Assembly (NCBI GenBank): GCA_003561835.1
Contig: PWVN01000157.1
Location: 1-11,923, forward strand
Source of the DNA: Syntrophomonadaceae bacterium
Lineage (GTDB): Bacteria > Bacillota > Dethiobacteria > PWVN01
Length of the DNA: 11,923 nt
Direction of reading: 5' to 3'
Shown: piece after piece, positions 1 to 5,963 of the stretch
Position numbering within the stretch: the stretch's first letter is position 1
Layout: each line of letters begins with the position of its first letter
Made by a program: the position numbers and the translations under genes
Notes under the pieces: generated by a model
Told to the model about the DNA's origin: nothing
Database searches by the model: none
Seen by the model: the letters and a program-made list of their open reading frames with translations, nothing else

Positions 1-71
1 AAAGGAGCCAGGGCCAAAGGAGCCAGGGCCAAAGGAGCCAGGGCCAAAGGAGCCAGGGCCAAAGGAGCCAG
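1..71. repeat. 15-bp tandem repeat, about 4.7 units, each with a Shine-Dalgarno-like core
   Basis: Four exact head-to-tail copies of AAAGGAGCCAGGGCC fill 1-60, and a fifth copy matches for its first 11 bases (61-71). The array probably continues to the left of the window. A degenerate relative, AAAGGAGCCCAGGG, recurs at 121-134 and provides the ribosome binding site of aroA. Because 15 is a multiple of three and the unit has no stop, all three + frames are open through the array. Read in the aroA frame it encodes KEPGP repeats; in frame 1, KGARA; in frame 3, RSQGQ. Frame 3 ends at TGA 138-140 and frame 1 at TAA 166-168. The array may be the end of an upstream gene, an N-terminal or linker extension of AroA, or non-coding. 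Confidence 0.9.
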
Positions 72-120
72 AGGATTCGCAAGGGCTGGAATCCAAGGGG
101 TTACCGGGTCCGCAGGCGTC

Positions 121-127
121 AAAGGAG
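121..127 (+). promoter_or_regulatory. Ribosome binding site supporting the TTG start of aroA
   Basis: AAAGGAG lies 9 nt before the TTG at 137, an ideal position. It supports initiation at 137, although the same string recurs in each unit of the 1-71 array and may be there by repeat descent. TTG 137-139 overlaps a frame-3 TGA (138-140), a TTGA arrangement that would suit coupling to an upstream gene. Confidence 0.55.
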
Positions 128-136
128 CCCAGGGGG

Positions 137-1393
137 TTGAGGGGGGAAATTTCCCTGCCGGGGGATAAGTCCATATCTCACCGAGCCCTGCTCCTGGGGG
201 CCTTGGCCCGGGGAACCACGGACATCAGCAATTTCTTGCCGGGCCAGGATTGCCGCTCCACCCTGGAGTGCCTGCGGGCCCTTGGGGCCCGGGTGGAGGA
301 AAAGTCTCCCACGGAGCTGACCCTTTTCGGTGCCGGCCCCGGGGGTCTCAGGGAGGCGCCGGGGGTGCTGGACTGCGGCAACTCGGGGACCACGGCCCGC
401 CTGCTCCTGGGAATCCTGGCAGCCCTGCCCTTTGCATCCCGGATGACGGGGGATGAGTCCCTGCGGCAGCGGCCCATGGGCCGGGTGGTGGAGCCTTTGA
501 GGTCCATGGGGGCCGACATCCGGGGGCCGGAGGGGGGCAAGTTCCTGCCTCTGCTGGTCGAAGGCGGGAAACTACGGGGGTTTTCCTACAGGCTTCCCAT
601 GGCCAGCGCCCAGGTGAAGTCGGCCCTGCTCCTGGCGGGACTGGTTTCGGGGGTGGAGGTGGACGTGGAGGAGCCGGCTCTAAGCCGGGACCACACGGAG
701 AAGATGCTGGCCTACCTGGGGGCCCGGGTGGAGCGCCGGGGCAACCGGGTCCGGATCGCCCCGGGGCAGGCCCTCAAGGGTCGGCCCATCCGGGTGCCGG
801 GGGACATCTCTTCCGCCGCCTTTTTCCTGGTTGCCGCCACCCTGGTGCCGGGTTCAGAAGTCCTGCTCAAGGGGGTAGGGGTGAATCCCACTCGGGCCGG
901 GGTTCTGGCAGTCCTGCAAAGGATGGGCGCCCGGATCACCTGCCTTTCCCGGGAGGAGGAGGCCGGGGAGCCGGTGGCGGACCTGCTGGTCCAGGCGGCG
1001 CCGCTGCAGGGTACGGAGGTGAAGGGCGGGGAAATCCCGACCCTGATCGACGAGATCCCCGTCCTGGCGGTGGCGGCCCTCTTTGCCCGGGGCACCACCA
1101 TCATCCGGGATGCAGCGGAACTCAGGGTAAAGGAGACGGACCGGATCCGGGCCCTGGTCACGGAACTGGAGAAGATGGGTGCTGCCGTGAAGGAACTTCC
1201 TGACGGGCTGGTGATCCAGGGAGGGCAGCAGCTTAGGGGAGGCCGGCTTGCCACCTATGGCGACCACCGCATGGCCATGTCCCTGCAGGTGGCGGGGCTG
1301 GCTGCAGGTCGGGAAGTGGTGCTGGACGACAGGGAATGCGTCCGCGTTTCCTTCCCCAATTTTTTCACCCTTCTGCAAGAGCTCCATTCCTGA
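137..1393 (+). CDS. aroA: 3-phosphoshikimate 1-carboxyvinyltransferase (EPSP synthase)
   Basis: This cytosolic enzyme of the shikimate pathway transfers the enolpyruvyl group of PEP to shikimate-3-phosphate. Visible family motifs, numbered from TTG 137, are the substrate loop LPGDKSISHRALLLG (7-21), GNSGTTARLLLG (81-92), QRPMGRVVEPLRSMGA (111-126), SAQVKSALLLAGL (157-169), SRDHTEKML (183-191), then LIDEIP, ELRVKETDRI and GDHRMAMS toward the C-terminus. These resemble the Bacillus/CP4-type (class II) branch. The 418-aa length is close to the usual 425-430 but short at the N-terminus. Family members start about 8-10 residues before the (H/R)GEI strand, whereas here the only ATG, GTG or TTG upstream of it within the window is TTG 137, which takes the place of the Leu just before RGEI. 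The preceding codons read KEPRG, family-like, and the frame stays open to position 2. The true start may therefore lie further left. The stop codon falls inside the first unit of a 19-bp tandem array. Confidence 0.95.
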   Translation: MRGEISLPGDKSISHRALLLGALARGTTDISNFLPGQDCRSTLECLRALGARVEEKSPTELTLFGAGPGGLREAPGVLDCGNSGTTARLLLGILAALPFASRMTGDESLRQRPMGRVVEPLRSMGADIRGPEGGKFLPLLVEGGKLRGFSYRLPMASAQVKSALLLAGLVSGVEVDVEEPALSRDHTEKMLAYLGARVERRGNRVRIAPGQALKGRPIRVPGDISSAAFFLVAATLVPGSEVLLKGVGVNPTRAGVLAVLQRMGARITCLSREEEAGEPVADLLVQAAPLQGTEVKGGEIPTLIDEIPVLAVAALFARGTTIIRDAAELRVKETDRIRALVTELEKMGAAVKELPDGLVIQGGQQLRGGRLATYGDHRMAMSLQVAGLAAGREVVLDDRECVRVSFPNFFTLLQELHS

Positions 1394-1506
1394 CGAAGAG
1401 CTCCATTCCTGACGAAGAGCTCCATTCTTGATGAAGAGCTCCATTCTTGATGAAGAGCTCCGCTCCTCGAAGAACTCCGCTCCTCGAAGAGCTCCGCTCC
1501 TGATGG
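1379..1506. repeat. 19/17-bp tandem repeat array overlapping the aroA stop codon
   Basis: Seven units run head to tail. Units 1379-1397 and 1398-1416 are identical (GAGCTCCATTCCTGACGAA). Units 1417-1435 and 1436-1454 are identical to each other and differ from the first pair by two C-to-T changes. Units 1455-1471 and 1472-1488 are 17 bp (GAGCTCCGCTCCTCGAA, the second with GAACTC), and a final unit, 1489-1506, ends in GATGG. The first unit supplies the last codons and the TGA of aroA, so the array looks like serial duplication of the gene's own 3' end. Each unit starts with the self-complementary GAGCTC (GAACTC in one), which allows many alternative small hairpins. There is no T-tract, so it is not a standard terminator. 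Confidence 0.9.
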
Positions 1507-1539
1507 TTTTTAGAGAAAAAGGAGGAATTTCTCAAAAAA
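1507..1539. repeat. AT-rich inverted repeat with AAGGAGG in the loop
   Basis: TTTTTAGAGAAA (1507-1518) pairs with TTTCTCAAAAAA (1528-1539) with one A-A mismatch. The 9-nt loop contains AAGGAGG (1519-1525), a full Shine-Dalgarno sequence. No ATG, GTG or TTG follows at a usable distance. It may be a weak terminator or processing hairpin of the aroA transcript, a remnant of a lost start, or chance. The rest of the 1393-1601 gap shows no convincing promoter. Confidence 0.5.
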
Positions 1540-1600
1540 GGTCGAATAAACAGATATTGCATCCAAAAGAAGGCAGCGACAGGGAGGAGGCGGGTACGCC

Positions 1601-2176
1601 GTGCACCTGAAGGCCCACAAATACGTTCTGGTGGCTCTGCTTCTTTTTGGATTGGGCTTTTTGGTGGGGACCAGCCTCGACCTGGCTTACCGGCGCTACA
1701 CGCGGGAGCGGGCGGCCCTTCTCTACGCTGAAACCCTCAATTCCGCCCCGAAGGAGGAAGAGGCACAACCCTTTGTCTTTCCCCGGGATGTGGCCGGTAT
1801 GCCCCGGTCGGAACTCCTGACGGGCAGCCAGGCCAGGGATTTTATAAGCGGCTATGTGGGGAATGGCGGCAGCATCACGGAGGCCTACATCGGCACCTTT
1901 AAAGGGTCCCGGGGCGAAGTGGTCATCTTTGCCGCAGATTATACCGATTCTTCCGAGGCGCGGGAGATTCGGAAGATGATGGAAAGATCCCTGGAGGAAA
2001 AAGCTCCTTTTGATGCATCCGATATCTTTGAGCTCTATGCGGGGGTTTCTGTAAACCGGTTTTTGGACAGGAACACGGTCCACTATTTCTTTTCTAAGGG
2101 CAGCCGGCTCTTGTGGGTGACGGTCAAATCGGAAGAGCCCCTGGAAGTTTTGCGGGATGTCTACACCCATTTTTAG
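1601..2176 (+). CDS. Membrane-anchored protein of unknown function
   Basis: I do not recognise this 191-aa protein. Its N-terminus has a short basic segment (MHLKAHK), then a hydrophobic stretch at about residues 8-26 (YVLVALLLFGLGFLVGTSL), then a second basic patch (YRRYTRER). This fits a single-pass membrane anchor or uncleaved signal; no lipobox cysteine is visible. The remaining 150 or so residues are soluble and mixed alpha/beta in character, with no cysteine. The GTG start is supported by GGAGG at 1586-1590, 10 nt upstream. The sequence is somewhat less GC-rich than its neighbours. It sits alone between the aroA 3' repeats and a strong terminator, so it may end the aroA transcription unit. 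A role with aroA or with bacillithiol synthesis cannot be inferred from position. Confidence 0.85.
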   Translation: MHLKAHKYVLVALLLFGLGFLVGTSLDLAYRRYTRERAALLYAETLNSAPKEEEAQPFVFPRDVAGMPRSELLTGSQARDFISGYVGNGGSITEAYIGTFKGSRGEVVIFAADYTDSSEAREIRKMMERSLEEKAPFDASDIFELYAGVSVNRFLDRNTVHYFFSKGSRLLWVTVKSEEPLEVLRDVYTHF

Positions 2177-2181
2177 CCCAG

Positions 2182-2209
2182 CCCCTTACGGGAGTAGGGG
2201 TTTTTTTTT
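2182..2209 (+). terminator. Rho-independent terminator
   Basis: CCCCTTAC (2182-2189) and GTAGGGG (2194-2200) form a 7-bp GC-rich stem with one bulged T around a GGGA tetraloop, followed directly by nine T residues (2201-2209). It begins 5 nt after the stop of the membrane-protein gene. It separates the aroA-side unit from the bsh genes and argues against any bshC start upstream of it. The 100 nt between it and bshC must hold the bshC promoter; I see only weak candidates there. Confidence 0.9.
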
Positions 2210-2309
2210 GGGTTTCTTTGGGCTTCTTCCGGTTTTTGGCGGGAAAAAAGAGGGAATATTACAGGGGAAGCAGAAGAGTAAGGGAAATATTTGGGAAAGG
2301 TTGGTTCCT

Positions 2310-3926
2310 TTGGACAAAGAGCTGGAGCAGAAGTTTTACCCCACCCTTTTTCTGGATTACATAAGGGGGGCGGCAAAGGCCAGGGGCCTCTACGGCTGCC
2401 ATTTCAGGGAAGAGGAACCCTACCGGGAGAAAGCCGCCCATCTGCAGGAGCACTTCCCGGCCTTGGCCCGGGAGGTTCTGTGCAAGTCCCTTCACAGCTA
2501 CAACAGCGATCTGGGGGCGGGCCCCGAAACCCTGGAGAATATCGGTCTGTTGGGCCGCCGGGAGACCCTGGCGGTGGTTACCGGCCAGCAGGCGGGGGTC
2601 CTGGGAGGCCCCCTGTACACCTTTTACAAGGCGGCGGCGGCTGTGGCCCTGGCCGGCAAGCTTTCCCGGCAGCTTCAGGCTCCCGTGGTGCCCGTCTTCT
2701 GGATTGCGGCGGAGGACCACGACTTCCGGGAGGTAAACCACCTCTACCTGCAGGACCCGGAAGGGGCGCCCCGGAAGGTGGAGCTGCCGCCCCGCAGCGG
2801 CCCCCATGCCCTGGAGCACCTGCCCCTGGACCGGGAGGGGGTTTTGTCCTTCCTGGAGGAGTTTGAGGCCCAGCTGCCCGAGACGGAGTTTAAGGAGGGC
2901 ATTCTGGGGCAGGTGAGGGAGCACCTGGACCGGAGCAAGGGGCTTACCGGGTGGTTTGGTCGGCTGCTGACCTGGCTTTTTGCCGGCAGCGGCCTGGTGG
3001 TCTTTAACCCCTTGATGCCGGGCCTGCGGCCCCTGGCAGCCCCGCTTTTGGCTGATATCGCTTTGAAGCGAAAGGAAATCAACGGGGTTTTGCAGGCCCG
3101 GGAGAAGGAAATCCAGGCCCTGGGGTACCCCCTGCAGGTGAAGCGGCAGAGGGGGCACACGCACCTTTTCGCTTTTTTGCCGGGGGGGCGGGCAGCCCTG
3201 CTGTGGAAGGGAGGGCGGGTCGGGACCCGCCAGGGGGAGGATTTGGGGACGCCCGGGGAAGTGGCCGCAAAGATTCGGGAAAACCCCGGGGGTTTTGGCC
3301 CCAATGTTCTGACCCGCCCCCTGGTGCAGGAGGTTTTTCTGCCCACCCTCAGCTACATCGGCGGGCCGGGGGAGGTCTCCTATTTTGCCCAGGTCATGCC
3401 CCTGTACCCCCTCTTTTCCCTGAAGGCCCCCGTCCTCTATCCCCGGACCTCGGTAACTCTCCTGGAGCCCCGGCTGGCGGATTACCTGGAGCGCTACGGC
3501 CTGGCGGAGGAAGATATTTTCCGGCCCAGGGAAGCCCTCCAGGCATACCTGCAGGGCCAGGGCTGGGACACCCTGGAGGAGGCTTTCGCCCGGCTGGAAG
3601 GGAAGATCAAGGAGGAATACCGGGGCTTGAAGGAGGAGCTTTCCCGGGTGGACAGGGGCCTGGAGGCCCTGGCGGAAAAGAACCTGGGGCGGGTTTTGCA
3701 GGAGGCAGCCTACCTGAGGGGGAGGGGGCAGCAGGCCCTAAAGGAAAAGCACCGGCGGGCGGTGCGCCACTTCACCTACCTGGAGAACGCCTGTCTGCCG
3801 GGAGGCCGGCTGCAGGAGCGGACCTACAACATCTTCCCCTACCTGGTCAAATACGGGCCCGGCTTTTTGCAGCACCTGCGGGACAACCTCCCCCTGGAGG
3901 GAGGCCACCACATCCACCGGTGGTAG
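2310..3926 (+). CDS. bshC: Putative bacillithiol synthase, cysteine-adding enzyme
   Basis: BshC catalyses the last step of bacillithiol synthesis, joining cysteine to GlcN-malate. It matches B. subtilis BshC (YllA) as I recall it over most of its length: TGQQAG..GPLYT.YK (about 91-107), PVFWIAAEDHD (128-138), NVLTRPLVQE (332-341), GGPGEVSYFAQ (351-361) and PRTSVTLLE (378-386). A charged, probably coiled-coil helical segment follows (about 425-495), then a C-terminal RTYNIFPYLVKYGPGF. The frame is open from ATG 2157, but that start would run through the terminator at 2182-2209 and add about 50 residues unlike the family. TTG 2310 has GGGAAAGG ending 9 nt upstream and gives 538 aa, against 539 in B. 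subtilis; TTG 2301 is the alternative. The downstream gap to bshB1 is 122 nt and carries an inverted repeat. Confidence 0.93.
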   Translation: MDKELEQKFYPTLFLDYIRGAAKARGLYGCHFREEEPYREKAAHLQEHFPALAREVLCKSLHSYNSDLGAGPETLENIGLLGRRETLAVVTGQQAGVLGGPLYTFYKAAAAVALAGKLSRQLQAPVVPVFWIAAEDHDFREVNHLYLQDPEGAPRKVELPPRSGPHALEHLPLDREGVLSFLEEFEAQLPETEFKEGILGQVREHLDRSKGLTGWFGRLLTWLFAGSGLVVFNPLMPGLRPLAAPLLADIALKRKEINGVLQAREKEIQALGYPLQVKRQRGHTHLFAFLPGGRAALLWKGGRVGTRQGEDLGTPGEVAAKIRENPGGFGPNVLTRPLVQEVFLPTLSYIGGPGEVSYFAQVMPLYPLFSLKAPVLYPRTSVTLLEPRLADYLERYGLAEEDIFRPREALQAYLQGQGWDTLEEAFARLEGKIKEEYRGLKEELSRVDRGLEALAEKNLGRVLQEAAYLRGRGQQALKEKHRRAVRHFTYLENACLPGGRLQERTYNIFPYLVKYGPGFLQHLRDNLPLEGGHHIHRW

Positions 3927-3986
3927 CGTGGGACACCAGGAAATCCTTTTGCTTCCAATTTGCAAAATTTTACTGAAAAATTTGGG

Positions 3987-4028
3987 AGTAAGTTTACGAA
4001 AAGGCCTGACCCCGAAAGTAAACTTACT
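3987..4028. repeat. Perfect 11-bp inverted repeat with 20-nt loop, REP-like candidate
   Basis: AGTAAGTTTAC (3987-3997) and GTAAACTTACT (4018-4028) are exact reverse complements around a 20-nt spacer containing AGGCCTGACCCCG. There is no T-tract, so it is not a normal terminator. It sits in the only sizeable gap of the bsh cluster, and its right arm ends 4 nt before the AGGAG of bshB1. From memory, GGGGTCAGGCC with flanking AAGTTTAC resembles palindromic units near REP-associated tyrosine transposases. That is recall, not a search result. A regulatory hairpin for bshB1-bshA is the alternative. Confidence 0.8.
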
Positions 4029-4048
4029 TGACAGGAGATGATGATGGC

Positions 4049-4759
4049 ATGCTGGATATACTGGCCTTTGGTGCCCATCCCGATGATGTGGAGATCGGCA
4101 TCGGCGGAACCCTGGCCCTCCACGGGGCCAGGGGCTACAGCTGCGGGATTGTGGATTTGACCCGGGGAGAGATGGCCACCAACGGCACGGTGGAGGAGCG
4201 GGAGGCGGAAGGGAAGGAGGCGGCCCGGGTCCTGGGTGCCCGGGTGCGGTTGACCACGGGCCTGCCCGATGCCTATCTGCGGGCCACCGAGGAGGCCTTG
4301 ACCAAGGTGGCGGAGACGGTCCGCCGCTACCGCCCCCGGGTGGTCCTCTGCCCCTTCCCCCGGGACCGCCACCCCGACCACGGCCATGCCGGGGAGCTGG
4401 TCCGGGAAGCGTGCCACCTGGCCGGCCTCCGGAAGTACCCCGCCGAGGGGGAGCCCTACCGCCCCCGGCACCTCTTTTACTATTTCCTGGCCAAAACGGA
4501 GGACCCTCCCCTGATTGTGGATATCAGCGACTATGCCGAGCAAAAGTGGCGGGCCATAGCCTGCCACAAGAGCCAGTTTACCCTGCGGGCCGAGGAGCAG
4601 CGCCAGACCCTGGTGAATTCCCCCCTCTTCGCCCGGCACGTCCGGGGCCGGGACCAGTTTTTCGGCGCCTTGATCGGCGCCCACTACGGCGAGGGGCTGG
4701 TGCCGGAGCGGAAGGTGCCCGTCTCGGATCTGCTGCAGCTGGGGGGGAGCCGCTTATGA
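4049..4759 (+). CDS. bshB1: Bacillithiol biosynthesis deacetylase (GlcNAc-malate deacetylase)
   Basis: This zinc-dependent LmbE/PIG-L-type enzyme removes the acetyl group from GlcNAc-malate, step two of bacillithiol synthesis. The N-terminal AHPDDVEIG motif gives H10 and D13, and DRHPDHGH gives H111. These match the known metal ligands of the family (His12, Asp15, His113 in Bacillus cereus BC1534), with the first Asp of HPDD as the expected general base. The product is 236 aa, the same length as B. subtilis BshB1. ATG 4049 is chosen because MLDILAFGAHPDD is the canonical family N-terminus and AGGAG at 4033-4037 lies 11 nt upstream. The in-frame TTG at 4028 would start within the inverted repeat, ahead of that ribosome binding site. 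The TGA stop overlaps the bshA ATG as ATGA (4756-4759), implying coupled translation. Confidence 0.96.
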   Translation: MLDILAFGAHPDDVEIGIGGTLALHGARGYSCGIVDLTRGEMATNGTVEEREAEGKEAARVLGARVRLTTGLPDAYLRATEEALTKVAETVRRYRPRVVLCPFPRDRHPDHGHAGELVREACHLAGLRKYPAEGEPYRPRHLFYYFLAKTEDPPLIVDISDYAEQKWRAIACHKSQFTLRAEEQRQTLVNSPLFARHVRGRDQFFGALIGAHYGEGLVPERKVPVSDLLQLGGSRL

Positions 4760-5889
4760 AGGTGGGTATCCTCTGCTACCCCTCCCACGGCGGCAGCGGC
4801 GTGGTGGCCACGGAGCTGGGGAAGTACCTGGCGGGCCGGGGCCACCAGGTCCATTTTATCAACTACCAGCAGCCCTTCCGGCTGCGGGGGTTCAACCCCC
4901 GGATCTACTATCACGAGGTGGAGCTTTCCCCCTATCCCCTCTTCAAGTACCCCCCCTACACCCTGGCCCTGGTCAACAAAGTGGCTGCCGTCATCCGGGA
5001 GGCAGGCCTGGACATCATCCACGCCCATTACGCCATTCCCCACTCCCTGTGCGCCTACCTGGCCCGGGAGCTGGTGGGCCGGGACCGGGTGAAAATCATC
5101 ACTACCCTCCACGGCACCGACATCACCCTGGTGGGGAGCGACCCCTCCTTTCGGGAAATCACCACCTTCAGCATCCAGGAGAGCGACGCCGTCACCGCCG
5201 TGTCCCGCAGCCTGGCGGAGGAGACGTCCCGCATCTTTTCCATAGATACCCGGGTGGAGGTCATTTACAATTTTGTGGACACGAAGCTCTACACCCCAAA
5301 ACCCGGGGCGGGAGGGGCCGCAGGGGAGGGAAGGCGGCAGGCCCAAAGGGAGAGGGTCCTTTTGCACATTTCCAACTTCCGGCCCGTCAAAAGGGTTCAG
5401 GATGTCATCCGGGTCTTCGCCCGGGTCCAGGCGGAGGTGCCGGCCCGCCTGGTCATGGTGGGGGACGGCATCGAGCATTTCGGCGCCGCCCAGCTGGTCC
5501 GGGAACTGGGCCTGAAGGAGAAGGTCAGCTTTCTGGGGAACCAGGACGATGTCCTGCCCCTCCTCAGGGAAGCGGACCTCTTTCTCCTCCCCTCGGAGAA
5601 GGAGAGTTTCGGCCTGGCGGCCCTGGAGGCCATGGCCTGCGGCCTGCCGGTGGTGGCTTCCCGGGTGGGGGGGGTCCCCGAGGTGGTGGAGGAGGGAGTT
5701 TCCGGGTACCTTTACCCCGTGGGGGATGTGGCGGGCATGGCCGCCGGGTGCCTGGCCCTGCTGCAGGAGGGGGAGCGGTACCGCCGCTTTTCCCTGGCGG
5801 CCCGGGAAGGGGCGGTGGAGCGCTTCGACAGCGGCAAGATCATCCCGGAGTACGAGAGGTTGTATGCTTCCGTCATCGGGAAAATATAG
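4756..5889 (+). CDS. bshA: Bacillithiol biosynthesis glycosyltransferase (N-acetylglucosaminyl L-malate synthase)
   Basis: BshA is a GT4-family retaining glycosyltransferase that transfers GlcNAc from UDP-GlcNAc to L-malate, the first step of bacillithiol synthesis. Visible features are the N-terminal GGSGVVATELG (12-22), HAHYAIPHS (89-97), HGTDITLVGSD (119-129), the donor-site NFRPVKRV (207-214), and the E-x7-E motif of GT4 enzymes in ESFGLAALE (E283, E291). The length is 377 aa, identical to B. subtilis BshA. A variable Gly/Ala-rich insert (about 183-195) lies between the two Rossmann-like domains. ATG 4756 overlaps the bshB1 stop and has GGGGGAG just upstream. The frame is open much further left, but only as a shadow of bshB1. 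bshA is encoded last although it acts first. The stop is the first codon of a short tandem repeat. Confidence 0.96.
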   Translation: MKVGILCYPSHGGSGVVATELGKYLAGRGHQVHFINYQQPFRLRGFNPRIYYHEVELSPYPLFKYPPYTLALVNKVAAVIREAGLDIIHAHYAIPHSLCAYLARELVGRDRVKIITTLHGTDITLVGSDPSFREITTFSIQESDAVTAVSRSLAEETSRIFSIDTRVEVIYNFVDTKLYTPKPGAGGAAGEGRRQAQRERVLLHISNFRPVKRVQDVIRVFARVQAEVPARLVMVGDGIEHFGAAQLVRELGLKEKVSFLGNQDDVLPLLREADLFLLPSEKESFGLAALEAMACGLPVVASRVGGVPEVVEEGVSGYLYPVGDVAGMAAGCLALLQEGERYRRFSLAAREGAVERFDSGKIIPEYERLYASVIGKI

Positions 5890-5916
5890 GGCAATATAGG
5901 GGCAATTAGGGGCAAA
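5887..5916. repeat. 10-bp tandem repeat, three units, starting at the bshA stop
   Basis: Units TAGGGCAATA (5887-5896), TAGGGGCAAT (5897-5906) and TAGGGGCAAA (5907-5916) follow one another, differing by small changes. The first three bases are the TAG stop of bshA, so the array appears to have grown from the gene end. It lies just ahead of the his promoter. No terminator hairpin is visible after bshA. Confidence 0.7.
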
Positions 5917-5923
5917 AATACTG

Positions 5924-5952
5924 TTGACGCCCGGAGGAAACCGTGCTAAGAT
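5924..5952 (+). promoter_or_regulatory. Sigma-A-type promoter of the histidine operon
   Basis: TTGACG (5924-5929) and TAAGAT (5947-5952) are separated by exactly 17 bp, each one or two bases from consensus. Initiation is expected near 5959-5960. This leaves an untranslated leader of about 70 nt before hisZ that contains the 13-bp dyad. It is the clearest promoter in the window and marks the boundary between the bsh and his transcription units. Confidence 0.8.
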
Positions 5953-5963
5953 AGCAATATGTA

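Noticed and set aside
1..1506. Tandem arrays as possible CRISPR
   Set aside because: The units are 15-19 bp and directly adjacent, with no unique spacers between them, and no cas genes are in the window.
854..1562. Minus-strand open frames across the aroA end with repeated ELFIKNGAL-like peptides
   Set aside because: The peptide repeats are simply the reverse reading of the 19-bp DNA array, and the rest is antisense to the conserved aroA coding sequence.
1428..1610. 60-codon + strand open frame through the 19-bp repeats and into the next gene
   Set aside because: Its first third is only the tandem repeat read as protein, it lacks a well-placed ribosome binding site, and the rest has no recognisable character. 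It overlaps the better-supported GTG start at 1601.
2259..3164. Long minus-strand open frame (301 codons) opposite bshC
   Set aside because: It is antisense to a well-conserved gene, has low-complexity Gly/Leu/Gln/Pro composition typical of GC-rich shadow frames, and matches nothing I know.
3914..3923. Perfect palindrome CCACCGGTGG at the end of bshC
   Set aside because: It encodes the last residues of BshC, is self-complementary without a loop and has no T-tract, so it is not a terminator. It is likely chance in GC-rich coding DNA.
3203..3976. 257-codon + frame within bshC, rich in Gly and Pro
   Set aside because: It is a frame-shifted reading of bshC with no family features; bshC itself carries the conserved motifs.
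4028..4048. TTG 4028 as the start of bshB1
   Set aside because: It lies at the end of the inverted repeat with no ribosome binding site, and the added MTGDDDG residues are absent from the canonical family N-terminus; ATG 4049 is well supported.
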